Assembly (NCBI RefSeq): GCF_013911755.1
Contig: NZ_JACESP010000013.1
Span: 42,022 to 106,021, forward strand
Reading direction: 5' to 3'
Source: Sphingosinicella sp.
GTDB lineage: Bacteria; Pseudomonadota; Alphaproteobacteria; Sphingomonadales; Sphingomonadaceae
Length of the DNA: 64,000 nucleotides
Position numbers and translations under genes: made by a program. The notes under the pieces were generated by a model, which did no database searches, was not told the DNA's origin, and saw only the letters and a list, made by a program, of their open reading frames with translations. Shown here piece by piece: positions 42,541 to 50,549 of the stretch. How positions within the stretch are numbered: position 1 is the first letter of the stretch; each line of letters starts with the position of its first letter.

Positions 42541-44166
42541 GTGCGTATTGGTGTCGATGTCGGCGGAACGAACACCGACGCCGTTCTGATCGATGGCCTC
42601 CGGATCATCGCAACGAACAAGCAGCCGACGACCCCGGACGTCAGCAGCGGCGTTTCGGCCGCCATCCGTGCCGTGCTCGAGGACGGAAACGTTGCGCCGG
42701 GTGCGATCACGGCGGTGATGATCGGCACGACGCATTTCACCAATGCGCTCGTCGAGGCGAACCGGCTGGACCGGGTTGCGATCATGCGGCTGGCGAGCCC
42801 TTCGGGTGAGGCGCTGCCCCCGTTCACGGGCTGGCCCGCGCCCCTTGCGAAACAGATTTGCGGCCAAATCTTTCTGCTGCCCGGCGGCTATGAATTCGAC
42901 GGCCGCGAGATCTCGGCCTTCGACGAGGAGCGCGTACGCGAGGCAGCACGGCGTTGCCGGGAAAGCGGGATTGACAGCATTGCCGTCAGCAGCGCGTTCG
43001 CCCCGATCAATTCGGCCATGGAAGAGCGCGCCGCGCAGGCAATCCGTGCCGAACATCCCGGTGCCAGCATCAGCCTTTCGCATACCATCGGACGGCTGGG
43101 GCTGATCGAACGCGAGAACGGCGTGATCCTCAACGCAGCGCTCGCCAGCCTCGCCCGGCATGTCGTGGCTTCGCTCGAGCGCGCGCTCAGCGACCTGAAG
43201 CTCGCAGCGCCCCTGTTCATCTCGCAGAACGACGGGACGCTGATCTCGGCGGAGGATGCCGCGCGCTACCCGGTGATGACGATCGGCTCCGGCCCCACGA
43301 ACAGTATGCGCGGGGCCGCCTTCCTCACCGGGATCAACGACGCGATCGTCATGGACGTGGGCGGAACCACCTGTGACATCGGCGTACTTTCGAAGGGCTT
43401 CCCCCGCGAGTCCTCGATTTCGGTGGACATCGGCGGTGTCCGCACCAACTTCCGAATGCCGGACATTCTCGCCCTCGGCCTCGGTGGCGGGACGCGCATC
43501 CACCTCGATCCCGAGCTCTACATGGCGGACCTGCTTGCTGAAACCGATCTGCGGATCGGGCCGGATTCGGTCGGCTACCGCATCCTGCAGGATGCGTTCC
43601 TGTTTGGCGGCCGGACGCTGACGGCGAGCGATATCGCCGTGGCGGCCGGACGAACCCGCTTTGGCGACCCCGCCCGCATTCCGCCACTCAGCGCCACCGT
43701 GCAAACCGCCATCTGGCGCCGTATACAGGCCATGTTCGCCGATGGCATCGATCGGATGAAGACAGCGAAGGGCGAGGTTCCGATCATCGCGGTCGGCGGC
43801 GGGCATTTCCTGATCGACGATGACTTGCCGGGCGCAACACAGGTGCTGAGGCCGGCCCATGCCTCGGTCGCCAACGCCGTGGGGGCCGCCATCGCGCAGA
43901 TCGGGGCGCAACTCGAACAGATCGTGGACTACGATTCCGTGCCGCGCCACGCAGCCCTCGAGCGTATGCGGGAGGCCGTCTCCGCGCGCGTCGCCGCGAA
44001 CGGGGGCCTGAGGGAGAGTATCCAGATCGTCGATATGGAAGAGGTGTTTCTGAGCTATTTGCCGGGGCGCTCCGCACAGGTGCGCATGAAAGCCGTTGGC
44101 GATCTGGCGGAACCGTCTTCGCCGGCCGCCGGCACCGTAATCGCGGGCGCGCGCCATGCGCATTGA
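42541..44166 (+). CDS. Hydantoinase/oxoprolinase HyuA-like protein (short form)
   Basis: A 541-residue actin-like ATPase-fold protein of the HyuA/oxoprolinase class. It begins RIGVDVGGTNTDAVLIDG (phosphate loop), with ISQNDGTLI and IVMDVGGTTCDIGVLSKG (second phosphate motif) and GLGGGTRIHLDPEL. At 541 residues it is shorter than the classic HyuA of about 690. No HyuB partner is present; instead a DUF917 protein overlaps it. It would ATP-dependently open a cyclic amide such as a hydantoin. The GTG start has GAGGAGG upstream and follows the TTACCC array. Confidence 0.88.
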   Translation: MRIGVDVGGTNTDAVLIDGLRIIATNKQPTTPDVSSGVSAAIRAVLEDGNVAPGAITAVMIGTTHFTNALVEANRLDRVAIMRLASPSGEALPPFTGWPAPLAKQICGQIFLLPGGYEFDGREISAFDEERVREAARRCRESGIDSIAVSSAFAPINSAMEERAAQAIRAEHPGASISLSHTIGRLGLIERENGVILNAALASLARHVVASLERALSDLKLAAPLFISQNDGTLISAEDAARYPVMTIGSGPTNSMRGAAFLTGINDAIVMDVGGTTCDIGVLSKGFPRESSISVDIGGVRTNFRMPDILALGLGGGTRIHLDPELYMADLLAETDLRIGPDSVGYRILQDAFLFGGRTLTASDIAVAAGRTRFGDPARIPPLSATVQTAIWRRIQAMFADGIDRMKTAKGEVPIIAVGGGHFLIDDDLPGATQVLRPAHASVANAVGAAIAQIGAQLEQIVDYDSVPRHAALERMREAVSARVAANGGLRESIQIVDMEEVFLSYLPGRSAQVRMKAVGDLAEPSSPAAGTVIAGARHAH

Positions 44167-45259
44167 GCGCGAGACGCTCGCCGATCTTGCGCGCGGTGCG
44201 GCCTTTCTCGGTTCCGGGGGCGGCGGCGATCCCTATTACAGCCTGCTCCTCGCGGAAGCGGCGATCGAGCGGCGTGGTCCTGTCGAACTGATCACGCTCG
44301 CGTCACTCGGCGACGACGCGCTCGTGGTTCCTTGCGGCTGGATCGGCGCACCGACCGTTTCGGTGGAAAAGCTGCCGAACGGCAGCGAGGCGGTCGCCGG
44401 ACTGCGGCGGCTGGAGACGATCCTCGGCCGCCGCATCGATGCCGTACTGCCTATCGAGATCGGCGGCGGCAACGGGCTCGCGCCGATCATAGCCGCAGCC
44501 GACATGGGCGTGCCGGTCGTCGACTGCGACGGCATGGGGCGCGCCTTCCCGGAATCGCAAATGGCGATCTTCAACATCCGGGGCCTCAGCGCCTGCCCGT
44601 CGGTCGTCACCGCCTCCTGCGGCGCGCTGACCGTGATCGAGACCGACGACAATCTCGCGCACGAACGCATCGCGCGAAGCCTTTCCGTGGCGCTCGGCGG
44701 CATCGCGCACATGGTCGAATATCCTCTCACCGGGGCCGAGGCGCGCGCGCACGCGATTGCGGGCAGCGTCAGCGCGGCAATCGCCACGGGCGCCGCCATA
44801 CGCGAGGCGCGTGCCGCCCGGCAGGACCCGTTTGAGGCCCTTGCGGATGCCCTCCGCGCAACCGGCCTTTACCCGCATTGCAAAACGCTCTTCGATGGCA
44901 AGATCGTCGATCTGGAGCGCGAGACGCGCGGTGGCTTTTCGGTCGGAAACGTCATAATCGACGGTTTCGGGGGGCAAGGGCGCATGGAAATCGAATTTCA
45001 GAACGAGAACCTCATCGCCCGCCAGGACGGCAGGATTCGCGCGATGGTGCCCGATCTCATCACCATCATGGACCGGGAAACCGCCGACACGATCACCACC
45101 GAGCGTCTGAAATACGGCCAGCGCGTCAAGGTGATCGCAGCCGCTGCGCCCGCGATGCTTCGCGAAGAGTCGGCGCTGCGTTTCGTCGGGCCGCGCGCCT
45201 TCAGGCTCGGCACCGATTTCATCGCGCTCGAAAACCTCGACACCGCGGAGACGAAATGA
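44156..45259 (+). CDS. DUF917 protein (HyuA partner)
   Basis: A 367-residue protein matching the DUF917 family, often found beside short HyuA proteins, including thiohydantoin-desulfurase relatives. The start ETLADLARGAAFLGSGGGGDPYYSLLLAE with the glycine-rich loop and the segments PIEIGGGNGLAPIIAAADMGVPVVDCDGMGRAFPE are characteristic. It overlaps the HyuA gene by 11 bp and the permease by 4 bp. Likely it provides the second half of the cyclic amide hydrolase; the chemistry is not settled. Confidence 0.85.
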   Translation: MRIERETLADLARGAAFLGSGGGGDPYYSLLLAEAAIERRGPVELITLASLGDDALVVPCGWIGAPTVSVEKLPNGSEAVAGLRRLETILGRRIDAVLPIEIGGGNGLAPIIAAADMGVPVVDCDGMGRAFPESQMAIFNIRGLSACPSVVTASCGALTVIETDDNLAHERIARSLSVALGGIAHMVEYPLTGAEARAHAIAGSVSAAIATGAAIREARAARQDPFEALADALRATGLYPHCKTLFDGKIVDLERETRGGFSVGNVIIDGFGGQGRMEIEFQNENLIARQDGRIRAMVPDLITIMDRETADTITTERLKYGQRVKVIAAAAPAMLREESALRFVGPRAFRLGTDFIALENLDTAETK

Positions 45260-46509
45260 GCGGCGGGCACAGCGATGCCCATGCCAGCGGACCGCTGCCG
45301 GAACACCTGACCGTCGCGGGATGGCGCGTGGCGCTCATCATCACGAGCTTTACCTTCTCGCTGCCGGGCTTCCTGAACGGCGCACAGACCGGACTCGCGC
45401 TCGGGCTCGACAAGGCGGTTCTCGCCGCCCTTCTCTCCGGGCTCATCCTTTGCGCTGCCGCCTGCCTCACCGCGATCATCAGCGTTCGTACACGGCTGAC
45501 GACCTATCTGCTCGTCCAGCGCTCGTTCGGCATGAAGGGCGCGGCGCTGGTCAACATCGTGATCGCAATCGTCCATTTCTGCTGGTTCGGGGTCAATGTG
45601 TCGTTCTTCGGCGATGCAATGGTTGCCGCGTCGAAGCAGGGTTACGGGATACCCGGCGATTTCGGCACGTTCGTCATCCTGGGCAGCGTGCTGATTACGG
45701 CCTCGACGATCTACGGCTTTCGCACACTCGACCGGCTGGCGATGGTTGCCGTGCCGCTGGCGGGCATCATTCTGGTCGCCGTGTGCGTCACCGCCGTCGG
45801 CGCCCAGCCGGTCGCTCTCGCGCCCGTCGCGAACCCGCCGACGCCGATGAGCTTCGGCATCGCTCTTTCCGCGCTCGTCGGCGGCAACATGCTTACCGTC
45901 GCCGCGATGCCGGACCTGTCGCGCTTCATCCGCACCGAGCGCGGCGCGATCTGGGGGATGCTTCTTTCTTTTCCGCTCGCTGCGCCCGTGCTCATGCTGA
46001 TTTCGGCATTGATCGCGCTGGCGACTGGGCAAACGGACATCATGCAGATCGTCGTCGCCATGGGTTTCGGCATTCCGGCACTCGCCATGCTGCTGCTCTC
46101 CGTGTGGACGATCAACGCGCTCAATCTCTATTCCGCCGGGCTCTCGATGGCCGCAACCTTTCCCGGTGTCCGCCAATGGGTCATCATCGTCGTCGGCGGG
46201 ACGATCGGCTGCATCTTCGCGCTGCTCGGCATCATCAATTCCTTCATTCCGTTTCTGGTGACGCTTGGCCTAATCATTCCGCCGATCGCGGCCATCTACG
46301 TGATCGACGGCTTCTCGCGTTTTCGGGGAGCGGACGGCGAGGCTCCGCCCGCAATCCGCTGGGACGCGATCGGCGTGTGGCTGGGTTCGCTCGCCATCAC
46401 CCTGCCCGCGATGCGCATGGGTCTGTCGCTCACGACCGTTCCCGCGCTCGATGCCACGCTGCTCGCCGCAGGCAGCTACGGGCTTTTGCTGTGGTGGCGG
46501 CAGCGATGA
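45256..46509 (+). CDS. NCS1-type permease (nucleobase/hydantoin transporter)
   Basis: A 417-residue membrane protein with about twelve transmembrane segments, related to cytosine/allantoin/hydantoin permeases. The soluble N-terminus is followed by ITSFTFSLPGFLNGAQTGLALGLDKAVLAALLSGLILC, then RTRLTTYLLVQRSFGMKGAALVNIVIAIVHFCWFGVN, a hallmark of the family. It would import the cyclic amide across the inner membrane for the overlapping HyuA/DUF917 pair. It is bounded by ATGA overlaps on both sides. Confidence 0.9.
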   Translation: MSGGHSDAHASGPLPEHLTVAGWRVALIITSFTFSLPGFLNGAQTGLALGLDKAVLAALLSGLILCAAACLTAIISVRTRLTTYLLVQRSFGMKGAALVNIVIAIVHFCWFGVNVSFFGDAMVAASKQGYGIPGDFGTFVILGSVLITASTIYGFRTLDRLAMVAVPLAGIILVAVCVTAVGAQPVALAPVANPPTPMSFGIALSALVGGNMLTVAAMPDLSRFIRTERGAIWGMLLSFPLAAPVLMLISALIALATGQTDIMQIVVAMGFGIPALAMLLLSVWTINALNLYSAGLSMAATFPGVRQWVIIVVGGTIGCIFALLGIINSFIPFLVTLGLIIPPIAAIYVIDGFSRFRGADGEAPPAIRWDAIGVWLGSLAITLPAMRMGLSLTTVPALDATLLAAGSYGLLLWWRQR

Positions 46510-47873
46510 TCGCCACGCTCGACGCCCATGCGCAGGCCGCGCTCGTCCGCAGCGGCGAGGTTGCGCCGACCATGCTCGTCGAGGCCGCGATAGAGCGGAT
46601 CGAAAAGCTCGATCCCGTCGTCAACGCCGTCAGCCACCGCGCCTTCGACCATGCGCTTGAAGCAGCACGCTCGGTGGACAGAGCCGCGCCGATGGCGGGA
46701 GTTCCGTATCTGCTCAAGGCCTCGCTCGAATATCCCGGTTTCCCGATGCTGTCGGGCTCGCGGACGCGGACGGGCGCGACGGGCAAGGTCCGTTACCCCT
46801 TCACCGCTCGGTTGGATGCAGCGGGGCTCATTCCCGCCGGGATGTCGACCATGCCGGAGTTCGGCCTGATCGGCACGGGCGAGGCACTGCTGTACGGCCC
46901 CACTCGCAACCCGTGGGATCTGACACGCAGCAGCGGCGGTTCGAGCAGCGGTGCGGCGGTGGCAGTCGCGGCGGGCATGGTGCCTTTCGCCACGGGCAGC
47001 GACGGCGGCGGTTCGATCCGCATTCCAGCCTCGCATTGCGGCGTCATCGGTTTCAAGCCGAGCCGGGGATGGAACCTCCGCGCGCGCGGGGCGAGCCTCG
47101 CAGACGATCTGCTGACCTCCGACGGGCTTTACGGTCGCACGATGCGCGACACGATCTGGGCCGCGCGGTTTCTTCGGCCGCAGTCGGGTGAGACGAAGTC
47201 GACCGATACGCTGCGGGTGGCAGTGAGTTTGAAAGGACTGGACGGGTTGCAGCCTGATCCGGCCGTTGCCGAAGTGATCGGGAAGGCAGCGGCTCTGTGC
47301 GAGACACTTGGGTGGCGTGTGGAACCCTGCGAGCCGCCGATCGATCGCGGTGCGCTGAGCCGTGCGTTCGATGTTCTGTGGAGCTATGGCGGCGGGGATG
47401 TCGTTGATCTTTGCCGGGCGCGGCTGGCGGCGCAGGCGGATGCCCTGCTCGAACCGTGGACGCTGGGGCTTGCGCGGCGGCGCGACGGCATGACGGCCGA
47501 CGATCTTGCCGCCGCGCTCGGCGCGATTGCGGAGATCGACGGAAGCCTCGATGCGTTCTGGCAGCAGTACGATGTCGTGCTGAGCCCAGTCACCAGCAGC
47601 ACACCGCCACCGCTCGGCGTGCTGGCACCCGACCGGGAGTTCGAAGCGCTGTGGCGCGATCACTTCCGGCATGTGAACTATACGCAGGTTCAGAACATGG
47701 CGGGGTATCCCGGCCTGTCGCTGCCGCTGTTCATGGCGTCCGACGGCCTTCCAGCGGGCGCCATGTTCTGGACGCGGCATGGCGGCGACGACCTGCTGCT
47801 CGCGCTCGGCGCCGCGCTGGAAGAGGCTCAGCCCTGGGCCGACCGTCGCCCGCCGACAGGAGACCTGATGTGA
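46506..47873 (+). CDS. Amidase signature-family amidohydrolase
   Basis: A 455-residue amidase. The Ser-cisSer-Lys triad is visible as K71 (LLKASLEY), the cis-Ser in RSSGGSSSG (142-149) and the nucleophile S170 in GSDGGGSIRIPA. There is no signal peptide, so it is cytoplasmic. The ATG overlaps the permease stop (ATGA), and an ORF opening far upstream is an artefact of the other frame. It probably splits the carbamoyl or amide product of the ring opening. Confidence 0.93.
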   Translation: MIATLDAHAQAALVRSGEVAPTMLVEAAIERIEKLDPVVNAVSHRAFDHALEAARSVDRAAPMAGVPYLLKASLEYPGFPMLSGSRTRTGATGKVRYPFTARLDAAGLIPAGMSTMPEFGLIGTGEALLYGPTRNPWDLTRSSGGSSSGAAVAVAAGMVPFATGSDGGGSIRIPASHCGVIGFKPSRGWNLRARGASLADDLLTSDGLYGRTMRDTIWAARFLRPQSGETKSTDTLRVAVSLKGLDGLQPDPAVAEVIGKAAALCETLGWRVEPCEPPIDRGALSRAFDVLWSYGGGDVVDLCRARLAAQADALLEPWTLGLARRRDGMTADDLAAALGAIAEIDGSLDAFWQQYDVVLSPVTSSTPPPLGVLAPDREFEALWRDHFRHVNYTQVQNMAGYPGLSLPLFMASDGLPAGAMFWTRHGGDDLLLALGAALEEAQPWADRRPPTGDLM

Positions 47874-48733
47874 TGCGACCCATTTGCCTTGCCGTCGCCC
47901 TTGCACTCGCCGTTCCGGCGGCGGCGGCGGAACCCGTATCCGTTCCCTACGCGATGCCCGAAACCGAGACGTGGGACATGACCTCGGCCGATGGGCAGGT
48001 GTTTCGCATCTTCGTTTCGCGTCCCTCGGCGCCGGCTCCGGCGGACGGCTATCCGGTCCTCTACGTGCTCGACGGAAATGCAATGTTCGCGGGCTTCGCC
48101 GAAGCGCGCCGCATCCAAGGCTTCGGTAGTAGCGGCATCGACAAGATGATCGTCGTGGGCGTCGGCCATCCGGGCGAACAGATTTACGATCCACGGCGCA
48201 TGTTCGATTTCACCGCGCCCATCGCAACCCCGGCGCTGAAACAGGCCTTCGCGCAATATCAAAGCGGCGGGCGCGACCGGTTCGCGAAGTTCCTGCTCGA
48301 CGAGCTGCGCCCGGCAATCGAGAAGCGCTATTCCTTGAACACCACCCGGCAATCGCTTTACGGGCATTCGCTCGGCGGCCTGTTCGCGCTCCATATGCTT
48401 TATTCCCGCCCCGGCGCGTTCCGCACGATCATCGCGACCAGCCCTTCGATCTGGTGGGACAACCAATCCATCCTGGCGGAAGAGGCTGCGTTCAGGGCAC
48501 AGGTCCTGAAGACCCCCGATACCGGCAAGGCGACCAGTTTGCTGCTGATGGCGGGTGAACGCGAAGAGGAAGGCAATATTCCGGGCGATACGAAGGCGCT
48601 CGCGCAGCGCATGGCGACGCTTTCCGCGCAGGGTCTGCGCAGCGACTTCATCATGCTGGATGAAGAAACCCATATCTCTGTACCGAGCCGGTCGGTCACC
48701 GCGAGCCTGCGCGCGGCGGCGCGCGCGCGTTAA
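47873..48733 (+). CDS. Secreted alpha/beta-hydrolase, IroE/esterase-D-like (paralogue 2)
   Basis: A 286-residue protein with signal peptide (MRPICLAVALALAVPAAAA), nucleophile elbow GHSLGG and a C-terminal EETHISVPSRSV His region. It is a close paralogue of 32382-33254, sharing DGYPVLYVLDGNA, FAEARR, SGGRxxFxxFL and YSRPxAFxxIIAxSPSI. The start shares one base with the amidase stop (TGATG). Both copies end separate TTACCC-box operons. It likely hydrolyses an ester in the periplasm, releasing a piece for import. It converges with the amidohydrolase by 4 bp. Confidence 0.88.
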   Translation: MRPICLAVALALAVPAAAAEPVSVPYAMPETETWDMTSADGQVFRIFVSRPSAPAPADGYPVLYVLDGNAMFAGFAEARRIQGFGSSGIDKMIVVGVGHPGEQIYDPRRMFDFTAPIATPALKQAFAQYQSGGRDRFAKFLLDELRPAIEKRYSLNTTRQSLYGHSLGGLFALHMLYSRPGAFRTIIATSPSIWWDNQSILAEEAAFRAQVLKTPDTGKATSLLLMAGEREEEGNIPGDTKALAQRMATLSAQGLRSDFIMLDEETHISVPSRSVTASLRAAARAR

Positions 48734-50487
48734 GGCGCCTTCGCCGCGCCCAACGACGACCAGTTTCCAAACACCGGCCTGCCTTCGAACAGCGTGACCA
48801 TCACCTTCGCCTTGCCGATTTCGAGCGGGGCGAGCGTGAAGATGTTCCGGTCGAGAACGACAAGATCCGCACTCTTGCCGGGCGCTATCGATCCCGTCAG
48901 CGTTTCCATGCCGTTCGCATAGGCGACATTCAGCGTATGCGCGCGGATCGCCTGCTCCAGCGTAATCGCTTCCTTGGGAAGCAGCGGCGGTGTTGCAGGC
49001 TCTTCATAATTCACGCGCGTAACTGCAACCTGAAGGCCGAACAGCGGGTTCGCGGTCGCCACGGGCCAATCGGCACCATAAGCGATCATGCCGCCCGGCG
49101 CGAGAATGCCATGCGAAGGATAGATGTAGCCGGATCGCACCGGACCGATCGCCTGTTTGGTGAGGTCCATATACGGATAGTTGCTCGACCACGTCGGCTG
49201 GAACTGCGCGATGACGCCGAGCTCGCCGAAGCGCGGCTGATCGGCCGGATCGACGACGTTGAGGTGCGAGATCATCGGCCGGTTCGCGGTGCCGTTGCTA
49301 TTCTTTGCGGCAGCGAATGCATCGAGCGCGACGCGCACGGCACGGTCCCCGATCGCATGGACGTGCGGCTGAAAACCATCCTTGCCAAGCGTGGTGATCG
49401 CCTGCGCCAGCGTTTCGGGCTTGATCTGCAAAGGCCCGCGATGGTCGCCCGCGTGCTCGTAGGGCGCGATCATGGCCGCCGTCTGCTGCGGAATGACACC
49501 GTCCGCATAGAATTTGACCGATTTTGCGCTGATTCCCCACGCGGCGGCACGTTCGGAAGCGACCCGGATCGCCGGGATCTGTTCCAGGCCCCGCTCATTC
49601 TCCCATTTGAAGGCGAGCGAAACATGCGCGCTCAGCTCTCCGCGGTCCTTGACGGCGTGATAGGCTGCAAGCGTTTCACTGGTTCCGTCGGCGGCGAGAT
49701 CGATGCCGGCGTCGTGCCAGTTCGTGATGCCGAGGCTGTTGAAGTGGTGCGCGACATAAACGATCGACTTCTGCACCTCTTCCGCCGTGGGCTTTGGAAT
49801 GAGATCGCCGACCAGCGTCATGGCGGCTTCCTGCAAGCCGCCCACCGGCTCGCCTGTCGCGGGATCACGGTCGATGTGACCGTTGGCCGGATCGGGTGTG
49901 CCCTTGGTGATCCCAGCGATCTGGAGCGCTTTCGAATTCACCCAGTAGCTGTGGCCACCGACGGATTCGAAGATCAGCGCGCGCTTCGTCGTGACGGCAT
50001 CAAGCAGTTCCTTGCGCGGCACGCCCTTGGGCGGAAACAGCGCGTCCTGCCAGCCGACGCCGTAGATCGGCCCGTCACCAGGCGATGCAGCCACGCAGCG
50101 GGCAACGATCTTCTGGTAATCCTCCACGGTCTTGCCGTCGTGGAGCGAGCAGCGCGTATAGGCCATGCCACCGAACACGGGATGCACGTGCGCGTCGCCG
50201 AACGCAGGCATGAGCAGGCGCCCGCCGAGATCGACGGTACGGGTATCGGTTCCCCGATATCTCAGCATGTCCTTCGCAGAACCCACGGCGACGATCTTGC
50301 CGTTGTCGATCGCAACGGCTTCCGCCCACGGCTGCGCGGTTTCCACCGTGTAGACGCGCGCGTTGGTGAGGATGAGATCGGCCGTTTCCGCAGGCGACTG
50401 CACGGCCTGCCCCGCACAGGACGCGAGAAGCATTGCGCCGAGGGCGACAGCGGCTTTCGGCAGAAAATTGCGGGAAGGCAGGATCAT
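48730..50487 (-). CDS. YtcJ-like amidohydrolase lipoprotein
   Basis: A 585-residue metal-dependent amidohydrolase. The N-terminal lipobox LLASC (Cys24) marks it as a lipoprotein, followed by ADLILTNARVYTVE, the metal pair HVH (FGDAHVHP), SHLNVVDPADQPRFGELGV, AYGADWPVA and the C-terminal SADLVVLDRNIF typical of the YtcJ/imidazolonepropionase-like group. It lies 62 bp after the TonB receptor in the same direction. A surface-bound hydrolase partnered with a receptor suggests cleavage at the outer membrane before or after uptake. A second member without a lipid anchor is at 60432-62102. Confidence 0.9.
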   Translation of the reverse strand: MILPSRNFLPKAAVALGAMLLASCAGQAVQSPAETADLILTNARVYTVETAQPWAEAVAIDNGKIVAVGSAKDMLRYRGTDTRTVDLGGRLLMPAFGDAHVHPVFGGMAYTRCSLHDGKTVEDYQKIVARCVAASPGDGPIYGVGWQDALFPPKGVPRKELLDAVTTKRALIFESVGGHSYWVNSKALQIAGITKGTPDPANGHIDRDPATGEPVGGLQEAAMTLVGDLIPKPTAEEVQKSIVYVAHHFNSLGITNWHDAGIDLAADGTSETLAAYHAVKDRGELSAHVSLAFKWENERGLEQIPAIRVASERAAAWGISAKSVKFYADGVIPQQTAAMIAPYEHAGDHRGPLQIKPETLAQAITTLGKDGFQPHVHAIGDRAVRVALDAFAAAKNSNGTANRPMISHLNVVDPADQPRFGELGVIAQFQPTWSSNYPYMDLTKQAIGPVRSGYIYPSHGILAPGGMIAYGADWPVATANPLFGLQVAVTRVNYEEPATPPLLPKEAITLEQAIRAHTLNVAYANGMETLTGSIAPGKSADLVVLDRNIFTLAPLEIGKAKVMVTLFEGRPVFGNWSSLGAAKAP

Positions 50488-50549
50488 TGGACTCTCACGC
50501 GAAAAACCTGAAGAGGAGCACGCCTGGGCGTGCTCCTCCTGGAGGACAA

